DNA from: Snodgrassella alvi
GTDB lineage: Bacteria; Pseudomonadota; Gammaproteobacteria; Burkholderiales; Neisseriaceae
Assembly (NCBI RefSeq): GCF_002777745.1
Contig: NZ_MEIO01000001.1
Location: 1-64,000 of the forward strand
Reading direction: 5' to 3'
DNA length: 64,000 nt
Below the pieces are notes generated by a model. It made no database searches. It was not told the origin of the DNA and was given only the letters and a program-made list of their open reading frames with translations. Shown here one piece after another: positions 1 through 7,719 of this stretch (positions are counted from its first letter, which is position 1; each line of letters starts with the position of its first letter). Position numbers and translations under genes: made by a program.

Positions 1-70
1 CTTTGACGGGGATACCGGCTTCGGCTTCTTTTAAAATAGATACGATTTGATGTTCAGTCATTTTTTTCAT
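1..70 (-). CDS. IS3-family transposase orfA, 5' end only (runs off left edge)
   Basis: The 23 visible codons begin MKKMTEHQIVSILKEAEAG. This is the typical N-terminus of the small HTH protein (orfA) of IS3-family elements, which binds the element ends and is made separately or fused by frameshift to the DDE integrase orfB. The start is the ATG at 70, preceded on the minus strand by a GAGGA ribosome binding site. The rest of orfA and all of orfB lie outside the window, so intactness cannot be judged. Identification rests on a short but characteristic stretch. Confidence 0.8.
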   Translation of the reverse strand, partial: MKKMTEHQIVSILKEAEAGIPVK

Positions 71-118
71 GCTTAAATCCTCAATGGATTAATAAAGAGA
101 ATTTTCTACTTTTATGCT
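1..118 (-). mobile_element. end of an IS3-type insertion sequence
   Basis: The orfA start lies about 50 nt from where toxin-like coding sequence resumes on the plus strand, which fits the usual short distance between an IS3 end and orfA. The outer boundary near 112-120 is inferred from where the plus-strand reading frame starts to look like protein. I did not identify a terminal inverted repeat. Confidence 0.4.
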
Positions 119-342
119 GTACTATTTTAGGGGATAGTTACAAAGCTAATGTTAGAAATTTTGATGATAAGCTTTCACCTGCTGAAGTAAATAGGTTTTC
201 TGATCCTAGAAAAGGATTTGTACCTACAACTTGGGGAGAGGCAATAACAGGAAGAATTAATAAACAGTCAAGTGGATTTAGTAAAAATAATCCATATGGT
301 TCAAGTACTCCGCCTCGCATTAGTGACAAACCTAAGGATTAA
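118..342 (+). pseudogene. C-terminal remnant of a polymorphic-toxin-like protein, truncated by the IS
   Basis: A reading frame with protein-like composition runs from the IS junction to the stop at 340-342. It reads CTILGDSYKANVRNFDDKLS at its start and ends ISDKPKD. It has no start codon of its own because the IS3 element occupies its upstream side. The stop is followed after 4 nt by the start of an SMI1/KNR4-like gene, the standard order for a toxin C-terminus and its immunity gene. I do not recognise the toxin fold. Its first residues reappear in degraded form near 2283. It could also be the tail of another kind of secreted protein. Confidence 0.55.
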
Positions 343-346
343 GAAT

Positions 347-730
347 ATGGCTCATTACTTATATTCAAAAGAAGAATTACCCGAAGGATTCAAATATCCG
401 CTATCTTTTTTGAAAATTGTTTCTAAGAAAGATATTCTAGATTTAGAACCATGGTGGTTTTTGTATGAATTTGAAAATTTTGCTAAACAATGGTTATTCG
501 AGATAAAAAAACAATACCCAACTAGAAAACTGATACCATTTGCCAAAGCTTCTAATACTGATGATATCGTTTGTTTTGATGGTTTTGATAAATCAGGTAA
601 TCCGAAAGTATACTTTGTTCATACTTTTGCTTCCCCTGGATGGGAGGACAGGGGTAATGTCTATAGCTTTGATGAATGGTTAAAACAAGCCAAAGAAGAA
701 TCAGCACGATATAAAGCCGAGAGAATTTAA
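347..730 (+). CDS. SMI1/KNR4 (SUKH)-like immunity protein
   Basis: The 127-residue product starts MAHYLYSKEELPEGF and carries the late SUKH-type pattern of an acidic VCFDGFD stretch, VYFVHTFASPGWEDRG and a final VYSFDEWLKQA helix. Members of this superfamily neutralise cognate nuclease or other toxins of contact-dependent and polymorphic toxin systems. The ATG at 347 is chosen rather than the upstream alternative start at 272 because 272 would overlap the preceding toxin remnant. With its toxin partner truncated by an IS, it is probably an orphan immunity gene. It converges on kptA with only 11 nt between stops. Confidence 0.7.
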   Translation: MAHYLYSKEELPEGFKYPLSFLKIVSKKDILDLEPWWFLYEFENFAKQWLFEIKKQYPTRKLIPFAKASNTDDIVCFDGFDKSGNPKVYFVHTFASPGWEDRGNVYSFDEWLKQAKEESARYKAERI

Positions 731-741
731 TTAGGTTAGGT

Positions 742-1287
742 TTAGTCAAATATCAAAAAGTTAGTATGAACAGTATTGGTTAACCAAACTCCATTATCAG
801 CTAGATAAAACTTAAAGCCTTGTTGATGCATTAACAAGGCTTTTACCTTTAATACTACCGGTTTACCATGCCTTTTTCCTACTATATTAGCAGTCTTCTC
901 ATTATCAGATAAATGGACATAATGGCGACTACCAGCAACTAATCCTTGTTTTTTAATGGAATCAATAAATCGAGTTGCTGTGCCATGATATAAAAAATCT
1001 GGAGGTATTTGTTCTACATGGCTAATTTTTACTTGTTGAGTTGAATGTCCTTGCGCTGCACGTATTTTTAGATCATCATCTGAAATCGTAAAACGTTTTT
1101 TATCACTTGTTTTAACAACTTGCTCAAGCAACTCTCTAGTAAGAGATTCTCCATGTTGATTAGCTTGCATGATCAGGCTATCAATATTAACCCAGCCATC
1201 AGAATCTAATGTGATTCCAATAGCTTCTGGTTGATGTCTCAAAATATAGCTTAAGAATTTACTAATTTTATTCAATTGTTTGTTCAA
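742..1287 (-). CDS. kptA: RNA 2'-phosphotransferase (Tpt1/KptA family)
   Basis: The 181-residue product is close to the usual length of KptA. It carries the family signatures [10 protein letters not shown] (residues about 13-22, with the Arg-His pair), IRAAQGHS (about 76-83), YHGT and HYVHLS. The enzyme moves an internal RNA 2'-phosphate to NAD+, giving ADP-ribose 1'',2''-cyclic phosphate. Its bacterial role is unclear because bacteria lack the tRNA-splicing pathway that needs Tpt1 in yeast. The start is TTG at 1287, supported by an AAAGGA ribosome binding site 8 nt upstream; no ATG lies nearby in frame. It sits among accessory genes, consistent with the patchy spread of kptA. Confidence 0.9.
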   Translation of the reverse strand: MNKQLNKISKFLSYILRHQPEAIGITLDSDGWVNIDSLIMQANQHGESLTRELLEQVVKTSDKKRFTISDDDLKIRAAQGHSTQQVKISHVEQIPPDFLYHGTATRFIDSIKKQGLVAGSRHYVHLSDNEKTANIVGKRHGKPVVLKVKALLMHQQGFKFYLADNGVWLTNTVHTNFLIFD

Positions 1288-1391
1288 GATTTATGTCCTT
1301 TCTTCTTCCTATCAACCATTGCATATCTTACCTATTACATTCAAAATTCGCAATTTAAGCTACTTCAGCCAGCGCACTTTAATGGTTAATT

Positions 1392-1402
1392 GGGGGGGGG
1401 GG
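1392..1402 (+). repeat. poly-G homopolymer, 11 bases
   Basis: Eleven consecutive G residues lie in the gap between the kptA start and the gene at 1549. Tracts of this length are rare by chance in AT-rich DNA and are the usual substrate of slipped-strand phase variation in Neisseriaceae. No convincing intact gene spans it, so it may be a relic of one. Confidence 0.8.
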
Positions 1403-1548
1403 AATTTGATGTCTAGTAACATACCCAATAGCATAAAATCTGATACTAATATTAATTATATTCATGACAACTTGGACAGGGCAAAGGGATAGAAATATTT
1501 AATCACAATATTGTAGATTTCAAGAGAGTTAGATAAAGGGACATTTTA

Positions 1549-2031
1549 ATGTTATTAAAATTAAACGAAGAAAAGGCACCTATGAAAATAGTTTTTTTAC
1601 TATCTGAGGAACTCAAAAATGATCCTGAAAGAGTTGCTCTAACACAAGCTTTGACACTAAACACCTTAAAGCCAAAAATGGGGCTTAAGGGGAGTCATGG
1701 TCTTTTTGCTTCTCAAGAATGGTGGAATAGTATTAAACAAGGGAAAATGCCATTAAAGTATATTTCTGGTGTTATTACGAGTGCATATATTGCAGGTCAA
1801 GATCCTTCAAAATTTAATAATACAATTGATATTGTACTCAATAATGGTTCAATAGAGTCAGTTGGAATATATGTTAATAATGATGATGATGTTAGTCTTT
1901 TTAAAGTTGGGCATAAAGCTTGTATTGTTTATGCACTTGATGAAATGAAAGCACAACCGGATTTTGATGGAAGTGTAAATTATTCTCAGACTGCATTAGA
2001 GATGGCTGTTTCACTTGAACCTTGTAAATAA
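1549..2031 (+). CDS. hypothetical protein, possible immunity protein
   Basis: The product has 160 residues, no signal peptide and no membrane segment. A good ribosome binding site (AAAGGGA) lies 9 nt before the ATG at 1549; an internal Met at codon 12 is a weaker alternative. It has two visible parts: a helical start containing QALTLNTLKPKMGLKGSHG and a beta-rich acidic part with VLNNGSIESVGIYVNNDDD. I do not recognise a named family. The small, acidic, cytosolic character and the surrounding toxin debris make an immunity role the best guess, unproven. Confidence 0.6.
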   Translation: MLLKLNEEKAPMKIVFLLSEELKNDPERVALTQALTLNTLKPKMGLKGSHGLFASQEWWNSIKQGKMPLKYISGVITSAYIAGQDPSKFNNTIDIVLNNGSIESVGIYVNNDDDVSLFKVGHKACIVYALDEMKAQPDFDGSVNYSQTALEMAVSLEPCK

Positions 2032-2088
2032 AAATTTTTTATATAAGTAAATGAAAATCCTAGTTGAATTAATTGGGATTTATGTTAA

Positions 2089-2259
2089 TATATATTTTCT
2101 TTCCTATTGTCGTTGAATACCGTTACCAGCATCCTCGGTGGCCAAATCAACTTAGCGGTAACCATCTTCAACAGCGCACACTCTCTCAGTGCCAACATGA
2201 CAAAGAAAGCCTTAGTAAAACAGACCGAAACCAAATTACAAGTACTAGATTCACAATAA
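2089..2259 (+). pseudogene. in-frame remnant of a helical secreted or toxin-like protein
   Basis: In frame with the TAA at 2257-2259 is a stretch with strong protein character: LNTVTSILGGQINLAVTIFN followed by a Lys/Thr/Gln-rich helical tail ending LQVLDSQ. There is no suitable start codon with a ribosome binding site. It looks like the last about 50 residues of a longer protein whose front is lost. The parent family is not clear; a tail or pre-toxin segment of a polymorphic toxin is possible. A second stop (TGA) follows at once, then, in the same frame, the CAILGSSY remnant described separately. Confidence 0.4.
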
Positions 2260-2262
2260 TGA

Positions 2263-2340
2263 ATAGAGTATCAGGGAGTGGACTGTGCTATTTTAGGAAG
2301 TAGTTATATATTAATCCCAGTCTTTTGGTTTGAGTTCTGG
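2263..2340 (+). pseudogene. short remnant repeating the CxILGxSY toxin junction
   Basis: After the double stop at 2257-2262 the same frame reads VDCAILGSSYILI before running into a stop. The nucleotides at 2283-2307 match 116-140, the start of the toxin remnant near the left edge, at about 20 of 25 positions. Both sites mark the point where a common protein front would meet a variable C-terminus. This copy is too short to be a gene. Confidence 0.4.
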
Positions 2341-2486
2341 ATGTTCGCGGAATAATGGGGCTAAAAAGAAAATATTTCTCCCATTACTTTTCCAACAATT
2401 CTTCTATACGCAATAAATTCGTCTTTGGGACAGCAATCTTGTACTTTAAACAGTGATTGGTTTAGTTCTGTGGTTATGTTAAGCAT
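2311..2486 (-). pseudogene. frameshifted small conserved gene
   Basis: From the ATG at 2486 the minus strand reads MLNITTELNQSLF, then an EFIAYRRIVGKVMGEI segment. The frame breaks near 2361-2375 and continues in another frame as FLAPLFREHPELKPKDWD, ending at 2311. The two halves together resemble small proteins of about 60-80 residues, ending in a proline-rich HPELKP-type tail, that I have seen beside toxin-immunity loci. That association is from memory. One indel in the A/T run explains the break, so a sequencing error cannot be excluded. Just upstream (2499-2561) is another short in-frame remnant ending DPKITG. Confidence 0.5.
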
Positions 2487-2614
2487 CAAATCTCTAACTT
2501 ACCCTGTAATTTTTGGATCTTTTATCATATTCCATTCTTTATTAATTACTGTATCTTGAATTTATGGTTTTTGTTGTGTTTAAACAACTTTATTGTTTTT
2601 GTGGCTTAAAGAAT

Positions 2615-2650
2615 AAAAGCAGCTTCTCCGGTAAGGGAGTAGCTGCTTTT
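2615..2650 (-). terminator. Rho-independent terminator of prfC
   Basis: Arms AAAAGCAGCT-CTCC and GGAG-AGCTGCTTTT form a near-perfect stem around a GGTAA loop, followed on the minus strand by a T-rich stretch. It sits 22 nt past the prfC stop. Confidence 0.85.
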
Positions 2651-2671
2651 ATTTTATTTGCATGAATGTGT

Positions 2672-4270
2672 TTATTCGTTAATCTGGGCGGTTAATTCTC
2701 GTGTTTCATGGAAACGGATATCTGGCCAGCGTTCTTCGGTAAGGGAGAGGTTAACGCGATTGGGGGCGAGGTAGGTGAGGTTGCCTCCGGCATCGGTTGC
2801 GAGGTTAAGTACGTTGGCTTTTTCAAATTCAGCCAGTTTTTTCCGGTCGGGACAGGATACCCAGCGTGCTGACCAGATGCTGACAGATTCAAATACGGCA
2901 TCGACGCCATATTCATTAGCCAGACGGGCAGTGACTACTTCAAACTGCAATACGCCTACGGCGCCGAGTATGAGATCGCCGCCATTGTGTGGTCTGAATA
3001 CCTGTACGGCACCTTCTTCACCTAGTTGCTGTAATCCTTTTTGTAGCTGCTTCATTTTTAGTGGATTTTTAATCCGTACGGCGCGGAAAAGCTCAGGAGC
3101 AAAAAATGGTATTCCAGTGAAGGTAAGACGTTCGCCTTCGGTGAAGCTGTCGCCGATCTGGATATTACCGTGATTGGGAATGCCGATAATGTCGCCAGCG
3201 AAGGCCTCTTCGACGAGTTCTCGGGTGTGAGACATGAAGGTGACGACGCTGGAAGCCGAGATATCGCGATTTAAGCGCAGGTGCTTGATTTTCATGCCAC
3301 GGGTGAATTCGCCAGAGCATACGCGCAGGAATGCTATGCGGTCGCGGTGTTTGGCATCCATGTTTGCCTGAATTTTGAATACAAAACCGGAGAATTTGGT
3401 TTCGGTGGGCTCGACCACTCGTTCGAGGGTCTCGCGTGGTTGTGGTGCTGGTGCCCAGTCGATCAGGGCATTGAGGATTTCCTGAATGCCAAAGTTATTG
3501 ATGGCTGATCCAAAAAAGACGGGGGTAAGCTCACCGCGCAGAAAGGCGTCTAAATCAAATTCGTTTGAGGCTGCCTTTACTAGCTCTATTTCTTCACGCA
3601 GTTGCTGTATTTCTATGGGAAAGAGTTCATCCAGACGGGCATTGCTGATGCCTTTGATTACATCAAATTCATGTGGAAGTTTTTCTCCGCCGGCTTCAAA
3701 CAGGTAAATTTCATCGTTGAGGATGTGGTATACACCTTTGAAGTTTTTGCCCATGCCAATCGGCCAGGTAATTGGTGCACAGCGGATATGCAGGATATTT
3801 TCTACTTCATCAAGTAATTCGAGTGAGTCTCGAACTTCGCGGTCGTATTTGTTCATGAAGGTGACAATCGGTGTATCACGCAAGCGACAGACGTTTAAGA
3901 GCTTGATGGTTTGTGCTTCTACGCCTTTGGCTGCATCAATTACCATTAGGGCACTGTCTACTGCTGTGAGTACTCGATAGGTGTCTTCGGAAAAGTCTTC
4001 ATGGCCGGGGGTGTCGAGTAGGTTGACGACATGCTGGCGATAATCGAACTGCATTACGGATGAGGCTACGGAAATACCGCGCTGTTTTTCGATTTCCATC
4101 CAGTCGGAGGTGGCAAATTTGCCGGATTTTTTACCTTTTACGGTACCTGCGGACAGTATGGCACCGGAAAACAATAATAGTTTTTCGGTGAGGGTGGTTT
4201 TACCGGCGTCCGGGTGGGAAATAATCGCGAATGTGCGGCGACGTGCCGCTTCCTGGGCAATCTGACTCAT
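2672..4270 (-). CDS. prfC: peptide chain release factor 3
   Basis: The 532-residue product matches the length of RF3 (529 in E. coli). RF3 is the GTPase that removes RF1/RF2 from the ribosome after termination. The G1 P-loop SHPDAGKT is at residues 18-25, the switch segment around [10 protein letters not shown] at 59-68, then DTPGHEDF and NKYDRE, followed by the beta-barrel domains and RF3 C-terminal domain. I chose the ATG at 4270 ([12 protein letters not shown]), the conserved RF3 start. An in-frame ATG 30 nt upstream falls in the terminator spacer and adds a non-conserved leader. It is monocistronic, with a terminator on each side. Confidence 0.96.
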   Translation of the reverse strand: MSQIAQEAARRRTFAIISHPDAGKTTLTEKLLLFSGAILSAGTVKGKKSGKFATSDWMEIEKQRGISVASSVMQFDYRQHVVNLLDTPGHEDFSEDTYRVLTAVDSALMVIDAAKGVEAQTIKLLNVCRLRDTPIVTFMNKYDREVRDSLELLDEVENILHIRCAPITWPIGMGKNFKGVYHILNDEIYLFEAGGEKLPHEFDVIKGISNARLDELFPIEIQQLREEIELVKAASNEFDLDAFLRGELTPVFFGSAINNFGIQEILNALIDWAPAPQPRETLERVVEPTETKFSGFVFKIQANMDAKHRDRIAFLRVCSGEFTRGMKIKHLRLNRDISASSVVTFMSHTRELVEEAFAGDIIGIPNHGNIQIGDSFTEGERLTFTGIPFFAPELFRAVRIKNPLKMKQLQKGLQQLGEEGAVQVFRPHNGGDLILGAVGVLQFEVVTARLANEYGVDAVFESVSIWSARWVSCPDRKKLAEFEKANVLNLATDAGGNLTYLAPNRVNLSLTEERWPDIRFHETRELTAQINE

Positions 4271-4290
4271 GATTTTGTATTCTGCAAGCA

Positions 4291-4320
4291 ATAAAAACAA
4301 GACGGCTATGGCCGTCTTGT
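4291..4320 (-). terminator. Rho-independent terminator of ygfZ
   Basis: A perfect 10-bp stem, ACAAGACGGC / GCCGTCTTGT, has a 4-nt loop. On the minus strand it is followed by TTTTTATT. It separates ygfZ from prfC. The stem holds GCCGTCT, the core of the Neisseria DNA uptake word, though the last bases differ. Confidence 0.85.
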
Positions 4321-4446
4321 AAAGGAATATATTGTAGCACAGGTTGATATAAAATCTGTTACTTGTGTGGTTTGTTGATATAAATCTGGTGTAAGTTTGC
4401 TATGTGGTATGAAGAGATATCTGCTGGTGGTTTGTTATTTGCTGTT

Positions 4447-5319
4447 TCATGCATTTTTAGCATGAACTGTGGTAAAAAAGCAATTTTTTATTGCAATGGG
4501 ATTATTTCCACTCTGTAATTGTGTTTCGGCAGCGCTGTGTTTGATTACTGCCAGAGCTAAGGTTGTTGTTTCTTGTTGCACTTGATTGATAATTAGGCCG
4601 ACTTCTTCGTTGTTACTATCGGTTATGGTAGCACCAGTGGAAAGTGTGTCAGTGGTTTCAAGCAGTGCCAGTCCGCGTTTTACCTGTCCACGGTATTGAG
4701 CGCGGGCAATAATTTCCTGACCAGGATAACAGCCTTTTTTGAAATGGACTGCACCAATTAGTTGCTGGTTGAGCATTTGTGCTACACATGTTTCTGTGGT
4801 AGCTGCGCTAATCCATGGGTTGCCGCTATTGATTTCATGTGTCTGCCATGCTTTGGCTGTTTCTGTGTTTAATGGTGGTAGTTGGTTGATTTTGCCAATT
4901 TGTATGGTGGAATTATCTGGCAGGGTTATGTACCAGATTTGTTTTGTCTGGACGGTTGGCAATACATATTGCGGTTCTGTTGGTGTGGTTGTGCTGGCAG
5001 GGACGCTGACGGCTGCTCCCCATTCTTCCATGCATTCCAGTTTTACTTTGCTGCGCATGATGTAAATTTGTAGCTTTTTTTGTAATGTCTCGCACAGGTC
5101 GGCGGCTGCAATCAGGATGATGTCTTCTCCTCGATTGAGTAACACTATATTGGCTATTACACGCCCTTTGGCTGTGTTATAGGTTGCCAGACACGCTTGG
5201 CCAGCGGGTAGGTGGTTGATGTCATTGGACAGCTGGTTATGCAGAAATGAGGCGCGGTCTTCGCCGCTTACTCGAATTAGACCAAAAAAAGGCATCAGGG
5301 TAGATGCGGTGTGTGTCAT
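4447..5319 (-). CDS. ygfZ: YgfZ/GcvT-like folate-binding protein
   Basis: The 290-residue product belongs to the tetrahydrofolate-binding GcvT-like family. It is identified by the strict signature KGCYPGQE near residue 195 and by the N-terminal FFGLIRVSGEDRASFLHNQL. YgfZ supports assembly or repair of some iron-sulfur enzymes, for example the tRNA-modifying MiaB, acting with folate; the Cys of the signature is the functional residue in E. coli. The protein is a little shorter than E. coli YgfZ (326). The start ATG at 5319 gives the family N-terminus. It stands alone between two terminators. Confidence 0.92.
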   Translation of the reverse strand: MTHTASTLMPFFGLIRVSGEDRASFLHNQLSNDINHLPAGQACLATYNTAKGRVIANIVLLNRGEDIILIAAADLCETLQKKLQIYIMRSKVKLECMEEWGAAVSVPASTTTPTEPQYVLPTVQTKQIWYITLPDNSTIQIGKINQLPPLNTETAKAWQTHEINSGNPWISAATTETCVAQMLNQQLIGAVHFKKGCYPGQEIIARAQYRGQVKRGLALLETTDTLSTGATITDSNNEEVGLIINQVQQETTTLALAVIKHSAAETQLQSGNNPIAIKNCFFTTVHAKNA

Positions 5320-5381
5320 GGATAAATCCTAGTTAATTTGGTGGTTCTTATTATAATGCTGAATTTTTAATAAACAAGATA

Positions 5382-5413
5382 AAAGCTCCGTCCAGGATTC
5401 AGATCGGAGCTTT
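5382..5413 (-). terminator. Rho-independent terminator of the HTH gene
   Basis: Arms AAAGCTCCG and CGGAGCTTT enclose a 14-nt loop, with TTTTATCTTG following on the minus strand. It lies between the HTH gene and ygfZ. Confidence 0.7.
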
Positions 5414-5436
5414 AGCAGGGAGACTGACAGAGAAAG

Positions 5437-5721
5437 TTATTTTGCTTCTATTTTTGCTTTCAGTTGTTGATACATATCAGGGTGCTCGTTTTTAAGCAGT
5501 TCAGCTACTTCCATGTTTACGCGATTGAGCTTGCTTAATTCCAGCTGTTCAACATGTACCAGACGAACGAGCTCGCGAACTGGTTTGGGAATGTTGCGAC
5601 CAGCTTCATAACGGGAACCACCAGATTGGGTAACGCCAACCTGACTCCAGAACTCAATTTGGTTCAGACCGAGTTTTTTACGGATTTCGCGCACATTGCT
5701 GATAGGTTTAAAAGCTTTCAT
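5437..5721 (-). CDS. XRE-family helix-turn-helix regulator
   Basis: The 94-residue product has an N-terminal lambda-repressor-type HTH: VREIRKKLGLNQIEFWSQVG, then TQSGGSRYEAGRNIPKPVRE as recognition helix and following turn. A helical C-terminal half (HVEQLELSKLNRVNMEVAEL) could serve for dimerisation. The ATG at 5721 is preceded by an AAGG ribosome binding site; an upstream ATG 21 nt earlier is less likely. Short stand-alone XRE proteins of this form are conserved in Neisseriaceae. The target is unknown. The upstream DNA is very AT-rich and could hold its own operator. Confidence 0.85.
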   Translation of the reverse strand: MKAFKPISNVREIRKKLGLNQIEFWSQVGVTQSGGSRYEAGRNIPKPVRELVRLVHVEQLELSKLNRVNMEVAELLKNEHPDMYQQLKAKIEAK

Positions 5722-6038
5722 ATTGTTATACCTTAAAAACAAGTTGTCTATGTGTTAGTAGAATTAATTAATATGATCATTCATAAACATTTAATTATTT
5801 TGGTAAGTTTGGTCATTTTATGTAATGACTGATGTTTTACCAATATGCATAATTATCTATGGACTTCAATATTATCACAATAATTTTTACATTCAATACA
5901 ATATTGCTGCTGGTTTATAAAAAGGTGGTATTTCTAAATAATATAAATTTATATTGATTAAAATAAATTGATATTTATTGCTAAAAATCGGTGATAAGTG
6001 TTGTTTTGATTTAAGATTTTGCAATTTTATGCTTTTTT
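5722..6038. other. AT-rich intergenic region
   Basis: 317 nt between the HTH gene and the end of map. It is strongly AT-rich and must hold the promoter of the HTH gene and the 3' end of the map transcript, but I see no clear -10/-35 pair, hairpin terminator or coding frame. Confidence 0.6.
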
Positions 6039-6815
6039 TTAAGGTTTGCCTGTTAAAGGGCTGATTGTGAGAATTTCGCAACCATTTTCGGTAACGAGTA
6101 CTTCGTGTTCCCATTGTGCGGAAAGCTTGTGGTCTTTAGTTACGACTGTCCACCCATCGCTGAGGATGCGTAGTTGCCGTTTACCTTGATTAACCATTGG
6201 TTCGATGGTGAATATCATACCTGGTTGCAATTTTAAACCGGTATGGCGGCGGCCATAATGCAACACTTGCGGTTCTTCGTGGAAGCCGCGGCCAATACCA
6301 TGTCCGCAAAATTCCTGTACCATGGAGTATCCGGCATTTTCGGCAACCTGCTGACATGCATAGCCTATGTCTCCCAGAGTGGCACCCGGTTTAACTGCTG
6401 AGATACCAGCCATCATACTTTCATGGGTGATGTTGATCAGGCGGCGTGCCTGCGGGCTGATTTCTCCCACTGCATACATGCGGCTGGAGTCGCCATGAAA
6501 ACCGTCTTTGATAATGGTGACGTCAATATTTAAGATGTCGCCGTTTTTTAATGGTTTGTCATCGGGGATGCCGTGACAGATAACGTGGTTAACAGAAGTA
6601 CAGCAGGATTTGGGAAATGGTGGGTTACCATATCCTAATGGTGCCGGATAGCCACCCTGAACGTTGATGTGGTAATCATGTATCAGTTTGTCGATTTCGT
6701 TGGTGGTGATACCCGGCTTGATAAACTGGCCTATATAGTCAAGTGCTTCGGCTGCCAGTCGGCCTGCAACGCGCATTGCAGCAATTTCTTCTGCATTTTT
6801 AATAATCACGGCCAT
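6039..6815 (-). CDS. map: type I methionine aminopeptidase
   Basis: The 258-residue product removes the initiator methionine from new proteins. All dinuclear-metal ligands of type I MetAP can be placed: Asp98 and Asp109 (IDVTIIKDGFHGD), His172 (GHGIGRGFHE), Glu205 (TIEPM) and Glu236 (QWEHEVLVT). The substrate-contact His81 (CHGIPDD) is also present. The pita-bread domain fills the whole chain, as in E. coli Map (264). The start ATG at 6815 gives MAVIIKNAEEIAAMR. It follows trpC by 52 nt on the same strand and may share a transcript with darP and trpC. Confidence 0.96.
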   Translation of the reverse strand: MAVIIKNAEEIAAMRVAGRLAAEALDYIGQFIKPGITTNEIDKLIHDYHINVQGGYPAPLGYGNPPFPKSCCTSVNHVICHGIPDDKPLKNGDILNIDVTIIKDGFHGDSSRMYAVGEISPQARRLINITHESMMAGISAVKPGATLGDIGYACQQVAENAGYSMVQEFCGHGIGRGFHEEPQVLHYGRRHTGLKLQPGMIFTIEPMVNQGKRQLRILSDGWTVVTKDHKLSAQWEHEVLVTENGCEILTISPLTGKP

Positions 6816-6867
6816 GATTTTTCCTTTTACGGTGATTAAGACAGTTTAGGTGATGTGTATTCATGCT

Positions 6868-7656
6868 TTAGGCATTGACCAGTATACTCAATTCTTCAGC
6901 AATGTTCTGTTTGCGCATCAGGCTTTCACCGATGAGAAAAGTATTAACCTGATGTTGCTGCATCATGTGAATGTCGTCTGTGGTAAAAATGCCGCTTTCT
7001 GTAACGATGGTTTTGCCGGTCAGTGCTGGTAGAAGTTTGATGGTCTGTTGTAGATCCACTTCGAATGTCCGCAGATTACGGTTGTTTATTCCCCATAGTG
7101 GCGTGCGCATATCGATGCATTTTTCCAGCTCATCTTCATTGTGAATTTCGAGCAGTACTGTCATGCCCAGTTCGTGGGCAATGGCTTCATATTCATTTAG
7201 CTGGCTACGGGTTAGTGCTGCGGCAATAAGCAGAATTGCATCGACATTGTGTGCCCGTGACTGATAAATCTGATAGATATCAATGATGAAATCTTTGCGT
7301 AATACGGGTAGATTGCAGGCGTTTCGGGCTATGTTCAGATAGGCGAGGCTGCCTTGAAAATAGTTGCTGTCGGTGAGGACAGACATGCAGGCAGCGCCAC
7401 CTTGCTGATAGGCACGAGCAATGTCAGCAGGGGAAAAGTCGGGGCGAATCAGTCCTTTGGATGGGCTGGCTTTTTTGACTTCTGCAATAATGGCAGCTTT
7501 ACCCTGATGATGCTTGGTGTGGATGGCATCGAGAAATGGTCGCGCCGGTATCTGGTCGTAGGCCTGTGCACGTACTTCGGCCAGCGATTCAGTAGTTTTC
7601 GCTGCAACCATTTCGTTTTTTTTGGTAGCAATGATTTTATTTAAGATGTCGCTCAT
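6868..7656 (-). CDS. trpC: indole-3-glycerol-phosphate synthase
   Basis: The 262-residue monofunctional IGP synthase converts CdRP to indole-3-glycerol phosphate in tryptophan synthesis. TIM-barrel signatures are in order: [10 protein letters not shown] at 59-68 (with the catalytic Lys), [29 protein letters not shown] and TESGI. It is not fused to TrpF, as in most betaproteobacteria. It lies between darP and map, not in a trp operon, which matches the dispersed trp genes of Neisseriaceae. The ATG at 7656 follows darP by 63 nt. Confidence 0.95.
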   Translation of the reverse strand: MSDILNKIIATKKNEMVAAKTTESLAEVRAQAYDQIPARPFLDAIHTKHHQGKAAIIAEVKKASPSKGLIRPDFSPADIARAYQQGGAACMSVLTDSNYFQGSLAYLNIARNACNLPVLRKDFIIDIYQIYQSRAHNVDAILLIAAALTRSQLNEYEAIAHELGMTVLLEIHNEDELEKCIDMRTPLWGINNRNLRTFEVDLQQTIKLLPALTGKTIVTESGIFTTDDIHMMQQHQVNTFLIGESLMRKQNIAEELSILVNA

Positions 7657-7719
7657 GGTGGTTGTCCGGATTCTGGCGCTGAAATTTACTTTATCAGACA
7701 GGGGAAATGACCGTTGATT

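Noticed and set aside
1280-1492. 70-codon plus-strand open frame spanning the poly-G tract
   Set aside because: It starts inside kptA, has no ribosome binding site and its composition is not protein-like before the tract. At most the last 25 codons are a remnant.
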